Source: Phycisphaerae bacterium (lineage in GTDB: Bacteria; Planctomycetota; Phycisphaerae; Phycisphaerales; SM1A02). Taken from it: a stretch of 64,000 nt of DNA. The stretch covers positions 1 to 64,000 of the forward strand of contig JAEUIT010000077.1 of the NCBI GenBank assembly GCA_016795035.1, written 5' to 3'. Within the stretch, counting starts at the first letter, position 1. Every line of letters starts with the position of its first letter. This document shows positions 18,823 through 27,647 of this stretch, one piece after another. The notes beneath the pieces are model-generated. The model worked only from the letters and a program-made list of their open reading frames with translations. It had not been told where the DNA came from and did no database searches. Position numbers and translations under genes: made by a program.

Positions 18823-18904
18823 CCAGTGCGCGGCGAAGCTATTTCCTCCCCCGATCGCGCAGCGATTGGGGGAAGCTGGCCCGAAGGGCCGGATGGGGGT
18901 GGTT
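18823..18904. repeat. REP-like element, copy 1
   Basis: 82 bp, nearly identical to 19075-19156. It contains a hairpin with arms CCCCCGATCGC/GCGATTGGGGG and then a GGCCCGAAGGGCCGG hairpin ending in GGGGGTGGTT. The same layout, with different arm sequences, appears in the 49.5-50.3 kb array. Confidence 0.8.
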
Positions 18905-19074
18905 GGGCTCGTCTCGCGGGCGCTTCGGTGCTTTGCTGAGTCGAGCGAGCGGCGCGCGCCCCCACCTGCCGTCGCCTCAATCGGCGACGGCGGTCCTCCC
19001 CCGCGTCGGCGCCGCCAGCGCTGCATCAACCTCGCTGCGGGGGAGGAGATGCCGGAGGGGCGAACAGGGGCAGA

Positions 19075-19156
19075 CCAGTGCGCGGCGAAGCTATTTCTTC
19101 CCCCGATCGCGCAGCGATCGGGGGAAGGTGGCCCGAAGGGCCGGATGGGGGTGGTT
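19075..19156. repeat. REP-like element, copy 2
   Basis: Second copy of the element at 18823-18904, differing at only a few positions. Here the first hairpin is perfect (CCCCCGATCGC with GCGATCGGGGG); the single change relative to copy 1 restores pairing, which suggests the fold is what is conserved. Confidence 0.8.
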
Positions 19157-19245
19157 TGGCGATCGGGGGCAGACCGCTGCGCGGGGGACGAAGCTGCGGC
19201 GCCGCCGACGGCGGGGCGTCCTTTCCTCGCAGCATCCTCGCGCAT

Positions 19246-20730
19246 TCACGCCCACTCGCGGGCCCGCTCGACCGCCTTCCGCCAGCGTGCCCGGCGCTCC
19301 GCGATGTCCGCCGCCTTCGCCTTGGGTTCGAAGCGACGATCGATCGCGATGTGCGCGCGGATCGCATCGACCGACGGCCACACTTTCGTTGCGAGCCCGG
19401 CGAGATGCGCGGCGCCGAGCGCCGTCGTCTCAAGCACTTTCGGGCGGACGACCGGGCGGCCGAGGATGTCGGCCTGCGTTTCCATCAGCAGTCCGTCGGC
19501 CGCGGCGCCGCCGTCGACCTTGAGTTCGTCGAGGCGCGTGCCCGCGTCCTTCTCGAGCGCGTCGACGAGATCGGCGACCTCGAACGCGATCGCTTCGAGC
19601 GCCGCCCGCGCGATGTGCGCCTTCGTCGTTCCGCGCGTCAGTCCGTGGATGAGCCCGCGCGCCGACGGATCCCAGATCGGAGCGCCGAGTCCCGCGAACG
19701 CGGGCACGACGACCACGCCGAGCGAGTCCGGCACGCTCCGCGCGAGCGCCTCGATCTCGCTCGACGAGCCGATGATCCCGAGCCCGTCGCGCAGCCACTG
19801 CACGAGCGCGCCGCCAATGAAGACGCTGCCTTCGAGCGCGAACGATAGCGGGCCGTTGCCGAGCGCCCACGCGGCGGTCGTGAGTAACCGCTGCGTGGAA
19901 TGGCGCGGCGCGGCGCCCGTATTCATCAAGAGGAAGCACCCGGTGCCGTAGGTGCACTTCGCGTCGCCTTCGTCGAAGCAGCCCTGACCCGCGAGCGCCG
20001 CCTGCTGGTCGCCGATGAGCGCGGCAAGCGGCGCGTTGGCAGGCGCCACGGACGCCGTGATCGGCGCGATCACGCCCGAACTCGGCACGATCTCGGGCAG
20101 CATCGAGCGGGGGACGCCGAAGAGGTCGAGCAACTCGTCGGACCACGTGCCGGTGTCGAGGTCGTAGAGGAGCGTGCGCGAGGCGTTGCTCGGATCGGTG
20201 ACGTGCCGCTCGCCCTTCGTGAGCTTCCACGCGAGCCACGAGTCGATCGTGCCGAAGCGAAGCGATCCTGCGTCGGCCTTCGCGCGGGCGCCTGCAACGT
20301 GGTCGAGGATCCAGCGGATCTTCGTCGCCGAGAAGTAGGGGTCGAGGAGAAGCCCGGTCTTGCGTTGCACCATTGTCTCCGCGCCGTCGGCGCGGAGCTT
20401 CTCGCAGAAGTCGTGCGTGCGGCGATCCTGCCACACGATCGCCGGCGCGATCGGCTTGCCGGTCGACACGTCCCAGACGACGGTCGTCTCGCGCTGGTTC
20501 GTGATGCCGACCGCCGCGATGTCCGACGCATGCAATCCCGCGCGGGCGAGCGCCCCGGTCATCGTTGCAGCTTGCGTCGCCCAGATCTCCTCGGCGTCGT
20601 GTTCGACCCAGCCATTCTGCGGGAAGTGCTGCGTGAACTCCTGCTGCGCCACGCCGACGGGAGAGCCCGTCGCGTCAAAGACGATCGAGCGCGACGAGGT
20701 CGTCCCTTGGTCGAGGGCGAGGACGTGCAT
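19246..20730 (-). CDS. glpK: glycerol kinase
   Basis: FGGY-family kinase phosphorylating glycerol to sn-glycerol 3-phosphate. The 494-residue protein is of standard length, begins with [16 protein letters not shown], has [19 protein letters not shown] and the second FGGY region [28 protein letters not shown], and ends with a helical tail. No glpF or glpD neighbour is visible. Its 3' end abuts the REP-like repeats. Confidence 0.96.
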   Translation of the reverse strand: MHVLALDQGTTSSRSIVFDATGSPVGVAQQEFTQHFPQNGWVEHDAEEIWATQAATMTGALARAGLHASDIAAVGITNQRETTVVWDVSTGKPIAPAIVWQDRRTHDFCEKLRADGAETMVQRKTGLLLDPYFSATKIRWILDHVAGARAKADAGSLRFGTIDSWLAWKLTKGERHVTDPSNASRTLLYDLDTGTWSDELLDLFGVPRSMLPEIVPSSGVIAPITASVAPANAPLAALIGDQQAALAGQGCFDEGDAKCTYGTGCFLLMNTGAAPRHSTQRLLTTAAWALGNGPLSFALEGSVFIGGALVQWLRDGLGIIGSSSEIEALARSVPDSLGVVVVPAFAGLGAPIWDPSARGLIHGLTRGTTKAHIARAALEAIAFEVADLVDALEKDAGTRLDELKVDGGAAADGLLMETQADILGRPVVRPKVLETTALGAAHLAGLATKVWPSVDAIRAHIAIDRRFEPKAKAADIAERRARWRKAVERAREWA

Positions 20731-20802
20731 GCGCGAAGCGTACCGGCGCGTTCGCCGACGTGATGCACCCTTGTACGATCGACCGCGACCGAAGGAGCGC
20801 GC

Positions 20803-22095
20803 ATGGCGAACCCAGGCTCAACACCCTCGCAACACGACGTGATCGCGGCGATCAGGCGCGGTCAGATCGACGAGCTTCGCGCGCTCGTCGATGCTGGCGG
20901 CGATCTCCATCACTGCGACGAGGACGGCGACGACGCGCTGCGTCACGCCGTTTCCAGCGAGGTCGTCAACGATCCCGATCGACTCCTCGCACTCCTTCGG
21001 TACCTCGTGGAGAACGGAGTTTCGCCATCGGGCGCCACGACGAGTTCGCAGTCGGCCGTGCGGGTGCTTGCGCGCCTCGGCAACTTCGGGGCGGTTTCGT
21101 ATCTCTTGGGCACCGGGGCGGATCGATCGCCGTTGCAGTGGACCCCACTGCACGAGGCGGCTGCGCTCGGGACCTGCGCCGATATCGAACGGGCGATCGC
21201 GGCCGGCGTGTCGCTCGAGGCGACCGATTCGTGGTCGCGGACTGCGTGGCTCCTCGCCGAGAAGGGCTGCAACACCGACGCTCGCGGGCATCTCGGTCAG
21301 TCCGCGCTTCAGATCGCTGTCGTCGGCGGAAAGACGGCGATGCTCTCATGGCTCCTGCAACGGGGAGAGGAGATCAATCAGGCGGACGAGTTCGGGAGGA
21401 CGGCGTTGCAGGAGGCGGTCGAGTGTGACGACATGGCGAGCGCGGAGATCCTCTTGGCGCACGGCGCCGACGTGGGGTGCGGCGGTGCCTCTGAGCCGCT
21501 TGAGGCTGCACGGTCGCGTGCGATGGCGCTCCGGCTGCTCGCGGCCGGCGCCGGCGCGACAGCACTGTCGTATGAAGTGCAGCGGGTGATCCTCGGACTT
21601 GGATCTCCCGATGCAGCGCGACTTGCACACGTGTCGCTCGAAGAGTTTGAGCGCGATCGCACGCCTACGGTCGGTGTGGCGAATCCCACGCGCGTGCATT
21701 CGTCGTATCGCGAGGCGATGATCCGTGCGGGGGTGGAGGCGTACCTTGGCCGACGCCAATTCGACTGCGATTGGCCTGGGATGTGGCCGGGGCCATGTTT
21801 CGATGGTGAGGGAAGTGACGAGTGCGCGACGCACCAGCCGGACTGGTGTGCGCGACGCAACGGCCAATCACTCACGCTCGTGCCGGACGGTCGGGTGCTT
21901 CAGATCGGCGGCGAGTGCGAGGATGGCTACCACCCCGACTTCTGCATCTACGCTGACGTCTTCGTGCACCACCCTAACGGCGCGATCGAGATGTACGAGT
22001 ACCCGCGCTCCGCGTTTCAGCCGACGGACTTCCACACGGCGACGCTCGTCGAGGATGACGACGGCTTGGCGATCTATGTGATTGGAAGTTGTTAG
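20803..22095 (+). CDS. ankyrin repeat protein, C-terminal domain cut by in-frame TAG
   Basis: 430 residues from ATG 20803 (ribosome binding site GAAGGAG). Residues about 10-260 are ankyrin repeats, for example [40 protein letters not shown] and [20 protein letters not shown]. The C-terminal 110 residues ([52 protein letters not shown]) belong to a beta-rich domain found after ankyrin repeats in many bacteria. That domain normally continues IGNLGY and then some 80 residues. Here TAG at 22093 stops it, and the rest of the domain follows in the same frame (22096-22344). Either a truncated protein or a recent pseudogene. Confidence 0.8.
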   Translation: MANPGSTPSQHDVIAAIRRGQIDELRALVDAGGDLHHCDEDGDDALRHAVSSEVVNDPDRLLALLRYLVENGVSPSGATTSSQSAVRVLARLGNFGAVSYLLGTGADRSPLQWTPLHEAAALGTCADIERAIAAGVSLEATDSWSRTAWLLAEKGCNTDARGHLGQSALQIAVVGGKTAMLSWLLQRGEEINQADEFGRTALQEAVECDDMASAEILLAHGADVGCGGASEPLEAARSRAMALRLLAAGAGATALSYEVQRVILGLGSPDAARLAHVSLEEFERDRTPTVGVANPTRVHSSYREAMIRAGVEAYLGRRQFDCDWPGMWPGPCFDGEGSDECATHQPDWCARRNGQSLTLVPDGRVLQIGGECEDGYHPDFCIYADVFVHHPNGAIEMYEYPRSAFQPTDFHTATLVEDDDGLAIYVIGSC

Positions 22096-22344
22096 TGCGA
22101 CGGTCCTCGGCGCGACGCTGAAACGCCGATCGTCCGCCTCGACCTTCGTGACTACCGCATGACGTCCGTGACGTCGTCGGGCTCCGCGCCCGGGTGGATT
22201 TCAAGGCACCGCGCCGACCTCCTCGGGAATGGCGTGATTCGCGTGCGCGGCGGCCAATGCTGGGACGGCGAGCGGCTTTCGCCCGCGCCGGCCGGTGACT
22301 TTCTCTTCGACGTTCGCACGCGGCGCTGGTCGCACCAAGCCTGA
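22096..22344 (+). pseudogene. rest of the ankyrin-associated C-terminal domain, downstream of in-frame TAG
   Basis: Same reading frame as the ankyrin gene, directly after its TAG. The translation keeps the family pattern: an ETPIVRLDL segment, then TSSGSAPGWISRHRADLLG, IRVRGGQCW, and a final FLFDVRTRRWSH, the normal end of this domain. An internal ATG at 22159 exists but would start in mid-domain. Ends at 22344, next to the stop of pyrG on the other strand. Confidence 0.75.
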
Positions 22345-24318
22345 TCAGCGCGCCGCACCCGCCGCCACGCCCGTCGTATGGGGCCGCAGCCAGCGCGGCG
22401 AGATCGCTTCGGGCGGGAGATCGGGATTCGCGCGGCGGATCGCCGCGGCGATCAACCCCATGAAGAGGGGCTGCGGACGAAGCGGCCGGCTCGTGAGTTC
22501 GGGGTGGAACTGTCCGCCGATGAAGTAGGGGTGCACCGTCTGCGGGAGTTCGAGCACCTGCATGATCGGGTACTTCGGATGGCGGCCGCTGAAGTGGAGG
22601 CCGGCGTTCGTGAGCGGCTCGATGAAGCGAGGCTCGACCTCGTAGCGATGGCGGAAGCGTTCGCGCACGGTGGTGCGGCCGTCGTAGAGGAAACTCGCGA
22701 GGGAGTCCGGCTCGAGGACGACGTCCTGGCCGCCAAGGCGCATCGTGCCGCCCATGATGCCTTCGATCTTCTTCTGCTCGGGGAGTTCGCTGATGACCGG
22801 GTTCTTCGTGCGCGGATCGAACTCGGTCGAGTTCGCGCCGTCCAGGCCGAGCACGTTGCGGGCGTACTCGATCACCGCGACTTGGAAGCCGAGGCAGATG
22901 CCGAGGAAGGGGATGCCCGCCTCGCGCGCGACTTGCACGCAGCGGATCTTGCCTTCGACGCCGCGGGTGCCGAAGCCGCCCGGCACGATCACCGCGTGCA
23001 TGTTGCCGATGAGGCGCTTCGCGTCCTCGAGCGTCGCGAGCTCGGTCGTGTCGAGCCAGTGCGTCTTGATGTCGCAGCTCAGGTGAATCGAGCAATGCTC
23101 GATCGCCTTCTCGATCGACGCGTAGGCGTCGCGCAGGCTCGCGTACTTGCCGGCGATGCCGAGGTCGATCTTGTGGCGGCGCGGCGCCGAGAGCTTGCCC
23201 GAGAAGCCGAGCCACGTCTGCCGCGACATGTCTTCGCCCGCGGGATTCACGCGGTCGTGGAGATCGAGGATCGAGAGGATCTCGCGATCGAGGCCGCTCG
23301 CCCGCATCGCTTCGGGGATCACGTAGATCGACTCGCGGTCGTGCATCGAGAAGACGCGGCGGAGCGGCACGTTCGAGAACATCGCGATCTTCTCGCGCAC
23401 CTTCTCGGTCACGGGGTTCTTCGCGCGGCAGGCGACGATGTGCGGCTGGATGCCGGCTTCCATCAGGCGCTTGATGCCGAGCTGCGCCGCCTTCGACTTC
23501 TGCTCGCCGAGGATCGACGGCTCGAGGATGTAGGTGAGCGCGACGAAGCACGCCGACTCCGGACCTTCCTCGAAGGCGAGTTCGCGCAGCGCCTCGATGT
23601 AGAAGCCGTTCTCGTAGTCGCCCGCGGTGCCGCCGACCTCGACGAAGACGACGTCGACCGGACGACCGTTGCCGCCACCGGCGCCGCCGCCCGACGCCCC
23701 GAAATGGGCGAGCTCGCGCAGCTTCATCTTCACCGCGCCCGTGACGTGCGGAATCATCTGCACGTCGCGGCCGAGGTATCCGCCGCGGCGCTCGCGCTCG
23801 AGGACTTCGGTGTAGACCTGGCCGGCGGTGATGAAGTTCCGCCGCGAGAGATTCTGGTTGAGCACGCGCTCGTACGTGCCGAGGTCCATGTCCGTCTCGC
23901 AGCCGTCTTCGAGGACGAACACTTCGCCGTGCCGGTAGGGGTTGAGCGTGCCGGCGTCGATATTCAGGTAGCCCTCGAGCTTGATCGGGGCGACCGTGAG
24001 GCCCTTGTCCTGGATGAGCTTCGCAAGCGAACTCGAGAAGATGCCCTTGCCGAGTCCGCTCATGACCGTGCCTATCACGACGACGAACTTGGTGCGGCCC
24101 TTCTGGTAGCCGGGAGGAACCGGCGAGTACCACTCGCTCGACTCTTCGCTCGCGCCGAACTGCGACAGGAAGCCGCAGTCGACTTCGTTCGTGGGATCGT
24201 TGCCCGGACGCCCGTATCCGGCGTTGCCCCCGTATGCGCTTCCACTCGCGTTCGCGCCAGGCGCTCCGTCAGTCGAGTGGGGCTTGTTGGCTCCGTTACC
24301 GGAAAGTGAGAGGGGCAT
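22345..24318 (-). CDS. pyrG: CTP synthase
   Basis: Aminates UTP to CTP using glutamine. 657 residues, about 110 more than usual. The first 75 residues are a Gly/Ser/Asn-rich extension with no counterpart in typical enzymes. The synthase domain has SGLGKG (P-loop), KLEGYLNIDAGT, the CETDMDLGTYERVL segment and VEVGGTAGDYEN. The class I glutamine amidotransferase domain has the GICLGFQ nucleophile loop (Cys), MGGTMRLGG and FHPELTSRP (His and Glu). Several normally invariant synthase segments are altered (GTVMSGLGKG for the usual GGVVSSLGKG), yet catalytic residues are kept. CTP is also the substrate of the nearby kdsB product. Confidence 0.93.
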   Translation of the reverse strand: MPLSLSGNGANKPHSTDGAPGANASGSAYGGNAGYGRPGNDPTNEVDCGFLSQFGASEESSEWYSPVPPGYQKGRTKFVVVIGTVMSGLGKGIFSSSLAKLIQDKGLTVAPIKLEGYLNIDAGTLNPYRHGEVFVLEDGCETDMDLGTYERVLNQNLSRRNFITAGQVYTEVLERERRGGYLGRDVQMIPHVTGAVKMKLRELAHFGASGGGAGGGNGRPVDVVFVEVGGTAGDYENGFYIEALRELAFEEGPESACFVALTYILEPSILGEQKSKAAQLGIKRLMEAGIQPHIVACRAKNPVTEKVREKIAMFSNVPLRRVFSMHDRESIYVIPEAMRASGLDREILSILDLHDRVNPAGEDMSRQTWLGFSGKLSAPRRHKIDLGIAGKYASLRDAYASIEKAIEHCSIHLSCDIKTHWLDTTELATLEDAKRLIGNMHAVIVPGGFGTRGVEGKIRCVQVAREAGIPFLGICLGFQVAVIEYARNVLGLDGANSTEFDPRTKNPVISELPEQKKIEGIMGGTMRLGGQDVVLEPDSLASFLYDGRTTVRERFRHRYEVEPRFIEPLTNAGLHFSGRHPKYPIMQVLELPQTVHPYFIGGQFHPELTSRPLRPQPLFMGLIAAAIRRANPDLPPEAISPRWLRPHTTGVAAGAAR

Positions 24319-24365
24319 AGTGAAGCCTACCGCGCCGGCGGAGCGCGGGGAAGGGGAGTGCGGAA

Positions 24366-24540
24366 GGAGTCAGGATTCAGGAGTCAGGAGACAGGGGGAA
24401 TAGACGGGAGTGAGGCCCTGATCGCACGCGCGCGGGATCAGAGGCCTGGCCGCATCATCGCGTCGTGCGCAAGGCACAAGCGTCCGCGACGCGTCGGGGC
24501 CCACTGCCACTCACTCCTGACTCCTGACTCCTGACTCCCT
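24366..24540. repeat. short tandem repeats as inverted arms, pyrG-kdsB gap
   Basis: Left arm of GGAGTCAGG-type repeats at 24366-24396 and right arm of CTGACTCC repeats at 24511-24540. The right arm lies within the 3' end of the kdsB reading frame. Same family as the 2216-2373 element. Confidence 0.75.
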
Positions 24541-25317
24541 GCTTCTTCGTCTCAGCCACTCCTCATACTGCTCCCGCGTGTCGATGCCCTGGAAGGGAGC
24601 ATGCCCTATGGCGACGGCGATCGTGAAGCCGTGCTCGAGGACGCGGAGTTGTTCCAACTGCTCGGTGCGCTCAAGCGGCGTCGGCGCGAGGCGGACAAAG
24701 GTGTCGAGGAAGGGGCGACGGTAGACGTACAGCCCCACGTGCTTGAGCGGCCGCGCGGGCGGCGCGGCGTTCGGGTCGGCGGCGCGGTCGCGCGCCTCGT
24801 CGCGCCAGCAGGGGATCGGGGCGCGCGAGAAGTAGATCGCGCGGCGTCGGGCGTCGAGGACGACCTTCACGACGTTCGGATTCGTCCAGTCCTCGCCCGG
24901 CGCGAAGGGGCTCGCGATCGTCGAGACGTTGGCGTCGGGGTCGTGGTCGATCGCGTCGATCGCGGCGTCGATGAGCGCGGGCTCCATCGACGGCTCGTCG
25001 CCCTGCACGTTCACGATGAGGTCGACGCCCTCGAGATCGGCCGCGGCCTCCGCGATGCGCGACGTGCCGTTCGGGTGGTCGGCGCGGGTCATCACCACCT
25101 CGCCGCCGAATCCGAGGACGGCGCTCCGCACGCGCTCGTCGTCGGTCGCGACGATCACGCGGCCCAAGCGCGTCGAGCGGCGGGTCGCTTCGACGACATG
25201 CTGGATGAGCGGCTTGCCCGACTCCGCGACGAGCACTTTGCCGGGGAAGCGCGTCGATCCGTAGCGCGCGGGAATCACCGCGGCGACGCGGCTCGCCGGA
25301 CGCGGGTACGGACTCAT
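24511..25317 (-). CDS. kdsB: 3-deoxy-manno-octulosonate cytidylyltransferase (CMP-Kdo synthetase)
   Basis: Activates Kdo with CTP for LPS inner core synthesis. 268 residues from ATG 25317, which overlaps the stop of the upstream TPR-like gene (ATGA). Signatures: AAVIPARYGSTRFPGKVL, VIVATDDERV, TRADHPNGTSRIAEA, LIVNVQGDEP, FSRAPIPCWR, KHVGLYVYRR and LERTEQLEQLRVLEHG. The normal end of the enzyme is near GIDTREQYEEWL; the final residues SRESGVRSQE are translated from the intergenic tandem repeat. Its presence indicates an LPS-bearing outer membrane. Confidence 0.95.
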   Translation of the reverse strand: MSPYPRPASRVAAVIPARYGSTRFPGKVLVAESGKPLIQHVVEATRRSTRLGRVIVATDDERVRSAVLGFGGEVVMTRADHPNGTSRIAEAAADLEGVDLIVNVQGDEPSMEPALIDAAIDAIDHDPDANVSTIASPFAPGEDWTNPNVVKVVLDARRRAIYFSRAPIPCWRDEARDRAADPNAAPPARPLKHVGLYVYRRPFLDTFVRLAPTPLERTEQLEQLRVLEHGFTIAVAIGHAPFQGIDTREQYEEWLRRRSRESGVRSQE

Positions 25318-26858
25318 CCGCCGAGTTCCTTGCGGAGGACGTCGATTTCCTTCCGCTTCTCCTTGATGTCGCGATAGCTGATGTTCGTGCGCACGATCGC
25401 CGAGCAGATCTCCGACGCCTCCTTCGCCGAGGCTGGGCTCTTCTCCGCGCGGGCGTGCTCGATCAAGGAGACCATGAGGTCGTACTTGATCGGAAGCTCG
25501 TTCTCCTTCTGGGTGGCGTCGAGGAACTGGAGCGCCTCGCGGAACTCGCTGATCGCCTCGGTGTGCCAGCCTTCGGCGGCGAAGCACTTGCCGAGCATGT
25601 GCGTGGCGACGACGCGGTACTTGATCTCGTCCTTCGCGTTCTGGAAGCACGTCATCGCGTCTTCGTAGCGGCCGAGGTCAAACTCGAGCTTGCCGAGCTC
25701 GAACTTGATGCCGCGGTCGGTCGGATAGCGCTGCGTGCGCTCGCGGAGTTCGCTCGAGCGGAGTTCGAGGACTTGCTTGCGGAGCTCCTCGTACTCGGTC
25801 TTCAGGATGAGATCCTCGGGCTGCGCGTCGAGCCGTTCCTTCGCGGCGCGCACGCGCCGATCGAGCTGCGCGATGCGGATGTCGCCGGCGAGCATGCGGA
25901 AGCGATACTCGCCGAGGCGCTCGTAGCCGGTGATGTAGACGCCGTGCGCCTCTTCCTCGGTCTCGGGGGTGTTGCGTCGCTTCAGGAGCTGCGCGTACTT
26001 CGAGATCGCCTCGGGCGACATCGGGTTGTCGTCGAAGTCCTTCTTCGCGCGGAGGAGGTTGCGCTCCTCGACGTCGGCCGAGCCCGTGAGGCTGTCGCGC
26101 TCCTCGAGCTCGCGCTGCTTGTCGGCGTCCTTGATGTTCGAGCGGAAGCCGCCCGAGTTCTGGTTCTGCGGATTGTTGAAGCCGCCGCGCTCGATCGCGA
26201 GCTGCGCCTGGAGATCCTTCATCTCCGCCTGGAGGTTGCCGTCGGCGGGATCGATCTGCAGTGCGACTTCGGCCGCCTCGAACGCCTCGTTCCACGTCTG
26301 GAGACGGACGAACTGGTCCTTCGCCGAGATCCACTGGCCCTTCTTCGTGATCTTCTGCTTCCTCATCATGTTGAGGATGCGCGGCGCGAACCACTTGCCG
26401 AACTCAAGCTGCGTCGCCTTCGCCGCGGCTTCGAGGAGATCGAGCGCGAGCGAGAGGTTGTTGAGGTCGTGCATCCACGCGAACTCGCTCGCGACGAAGC
26501 GATCGACCGGGCCGGAGCCGTCGAACTTCTTGATGTCCGCGCGGGCCGCCGGTTTGCCGCCCGCCTGGAAGTAGCGGATGGCGGTCTCGTACATCTCGTT
26601 GTGGGCCTGCATGTTCGACGGATCGAACTTCAGGCCGCTCGCGTAGAGCGTGAGGGAGTACGCCGAGTTGCCCGTCTGCGCGATCGTGCGGGCGTGATCG
26701 AAGAACTTTCGGGCCTTCGCCGGATCGGGCTCGAACGCGCCGCTCGCGGTTGCCGGGGGCTTCGTGTCGCCGCCGTCCCCCCCTGCGGGCGGGGTGGCGG
26801 AGCTTCCGCTCGGAGTCGAAGAGTCCTTCTTCCTACCGAAAAAATTCAGCACGGGCAC
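25314..26858 (-). CDS. TPR-like helical protein upstream of kdsB
   Basis: About 514 residues if translation starts at GTG 26858 (VPVLNFFGRKKDS); in-frame sequence further upstream is Arg-rich and unlikely to be coding. After a low-complexity Ser/Gly/Pro segment come helical repeats (FDHARTIAQTGNSAYSLTLY, GLKFDPSNMQAHNEMYETAI) and, near the C-terminus, TPR-type units (IKFELGKLEFDLGRYEDAMTCF, ATHMLGKCFAAEGWHTEAIS). A central coiled-coil-like region is rich in Glu, Lys and Arg. Residues around KKFDGSGPVDRFVA to WFAPRI match the separate 190-residue protein at 27069. Overlaps kdsB by 4 nt, so they are co-transcribed. Role unknown. Confidence 0.75.
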   Translation of the reverse strand: MPVLNFFGRKKDSSTPSGSSATPPAGGDGGDTKPPATASGAFEPDPAKARKFFDHARTIAQTGNSAYSLTLYASGLKFDPSNMQAHNEMYETAIRYFQAGGKPAARADIKKFDGSGPVDRFVASEFAWMHDLNNLSLALDLLEAAAKATQLEFGKWFAPRILNMMRKQKITKKGQWISAKDQFVRLQTWNEAFEAAEVALQIDPADGNLQAEMKDLQAQLAIERGGFNNPQNQNSGGFRSNIKDADKQRELEERDSLTGSADVEERNLLRAKKDFDDNPMSPEAISKYAQLLKRRNTPETEEEAHGVYITGYERLGEYRFRMLAGDIRIAQLDRRVRAAKERLDAQPEDLILKTEYEELRKQVLELRSSELRERTQRYPTDRGIKFELGKLEFDLGRYEDAMTCFQNAKDEIKYRVVATHMLGKCFAAEGWHTEAISEFREALQFLDATQKENELPIKYDLMVSLIEHARAEKSPASAKEASEICSAIVRTNISYRDIKEKRKEIDVLRKELGG

Positions 26859-27003
26859 ACTCGCGTTCAGGCTAAAGACGGGGCCGATCGGGGTCCCAAC
26901 CCCGTCACGGCGTCGTCTCGCATAGATACGGGAAACGGATTCGGTCGGACGACCCGGAAGTTCGGGTCGTGGCCAGATTGGGGGGACAGATTGGGAAAGG
27001 TAA

Positions 27004-27023
27004 ACCCGCAGGCGCGTGCGGGT
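27004..27023 (-). terminator. possible terminator after the 190-residue gene
   Basis: A 7-bp stem ACCCGCA/TGCGGGT with a 6-nt loop, followed on the minus strand by TTTACCTTT. It lies 45 bp past the stop of the minus-strand gene at 27069-27641. Confidence 0.45.
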
Positions 27024-27068
27024 CAACGCGGACGGCGGTGGCCTGCCTTCGGCCGGCGCCGCCGCGGC

Positions 27069-27641
27069 TCAGGAGAGGCTCGTCCGTACATCGACAATTC
27101 GGACCATCCAGTCCCACGCCTGCACCGCGGCGCAGGCGTCCTCGGCACGTCGCCAGAGGTCGGGCGTCTGAAGCCCCGACTGCCAGAGCGCGAGGTAGAC
27201 GTGCGGCGCGTGCCACTGTCCGAAGCGGTCGAGACCCGCCTTCGCCGCCGCCTCGAGCGCGGCCAACGCCGATTCGGGGTCGTCGAGGTGCAGCACCCAC
27301 GCCAACGTGCGGGCGACAAAGCGGTCGACGGGATCTCGCCCGTCGAATCGCTCGACGGCGTCGCTCGGCGCGACGGTGTCGGCGTCGCGGAAGCGGCGCA
27401 TCGCCGTCTCGAAAAGGCGGGGATAGATCGCCTCGTCGCGCGGATGGTGCCGGAGCGCGCTCGCGTAGAAGAGGAGGGCGTCAGTGCGTCGCCCGGCGGC
27501 CTCGGCGCGGCGCGCCCGTTCGACGTACCGCGCCGCGAGCAGTTCGTTGGTGACAAGGTGCGCCCGGTCGCTCGCCCGCTCGGGCCAGTCGTCGTCGCGA
27601 AACCGGTCGTCGTCCGAGAGTTGCGCCACCGTTGATAGCAT
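27069..27641 (-). CDS. short paralogue of the TPR-like protein
   Basis: 190 residues from ATG 27641. The body aligns by eye with the N-terminal third of the larger TPR-like protein downstream: ALLFYASALRHHPRDEAIYPRLFETAMRRF, a Phe-Asp-Gly then DPVDRFVA, LAWVLHLDD, ALEAAAKAGLDRFGQWHAP. It lacks the C-terminal TPR half. The start lies 6 bp from the start codon of the divergent def gene, leaving almost no room for promoters, so transcripts may be leaderless or begin inside the other gene. Function unknown. Confidence 0.72.
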   Translation of the reverse strand: MLSTVAQLSDDDRFRDDDWPERASDRAHLVTNELLAARYVERARRAEAAGRRTDALLFYASALRHHPRDEAIYPRLFETAMRRFRDADTVAPSDAVERFDGRDPVDRFVARTLAWVLHLDDPESALAALEAAAKAGLDRFGQWHAPHVYLALWQSGLQTPDLWRRAEDACAAVQAWDWMVRIVDVRTSLS

Positions 27642-27647
27642 GATCGG

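Larger units (their letters stand above)
18777..19245. other. intergenic region with REP-like repeats
   Basis: 469 bp between convergent trxB and glpK. No gene is supported. It holds two 82-bp direct repeats (18823-18904 and 19075-19156) and a third partial relative between them (about 18990-19060), all with CCCCC/GGGGG inverted arms. Confidence 0.75.

Noticed and set aside
24366..24540. Possible CRISPR array from regularly repeated GGAGTCA units
   Set aside because: Units are only 7-8 bp, directly adjacent with no spacers, and reverse orientation across the element. No cas genes are nearby.
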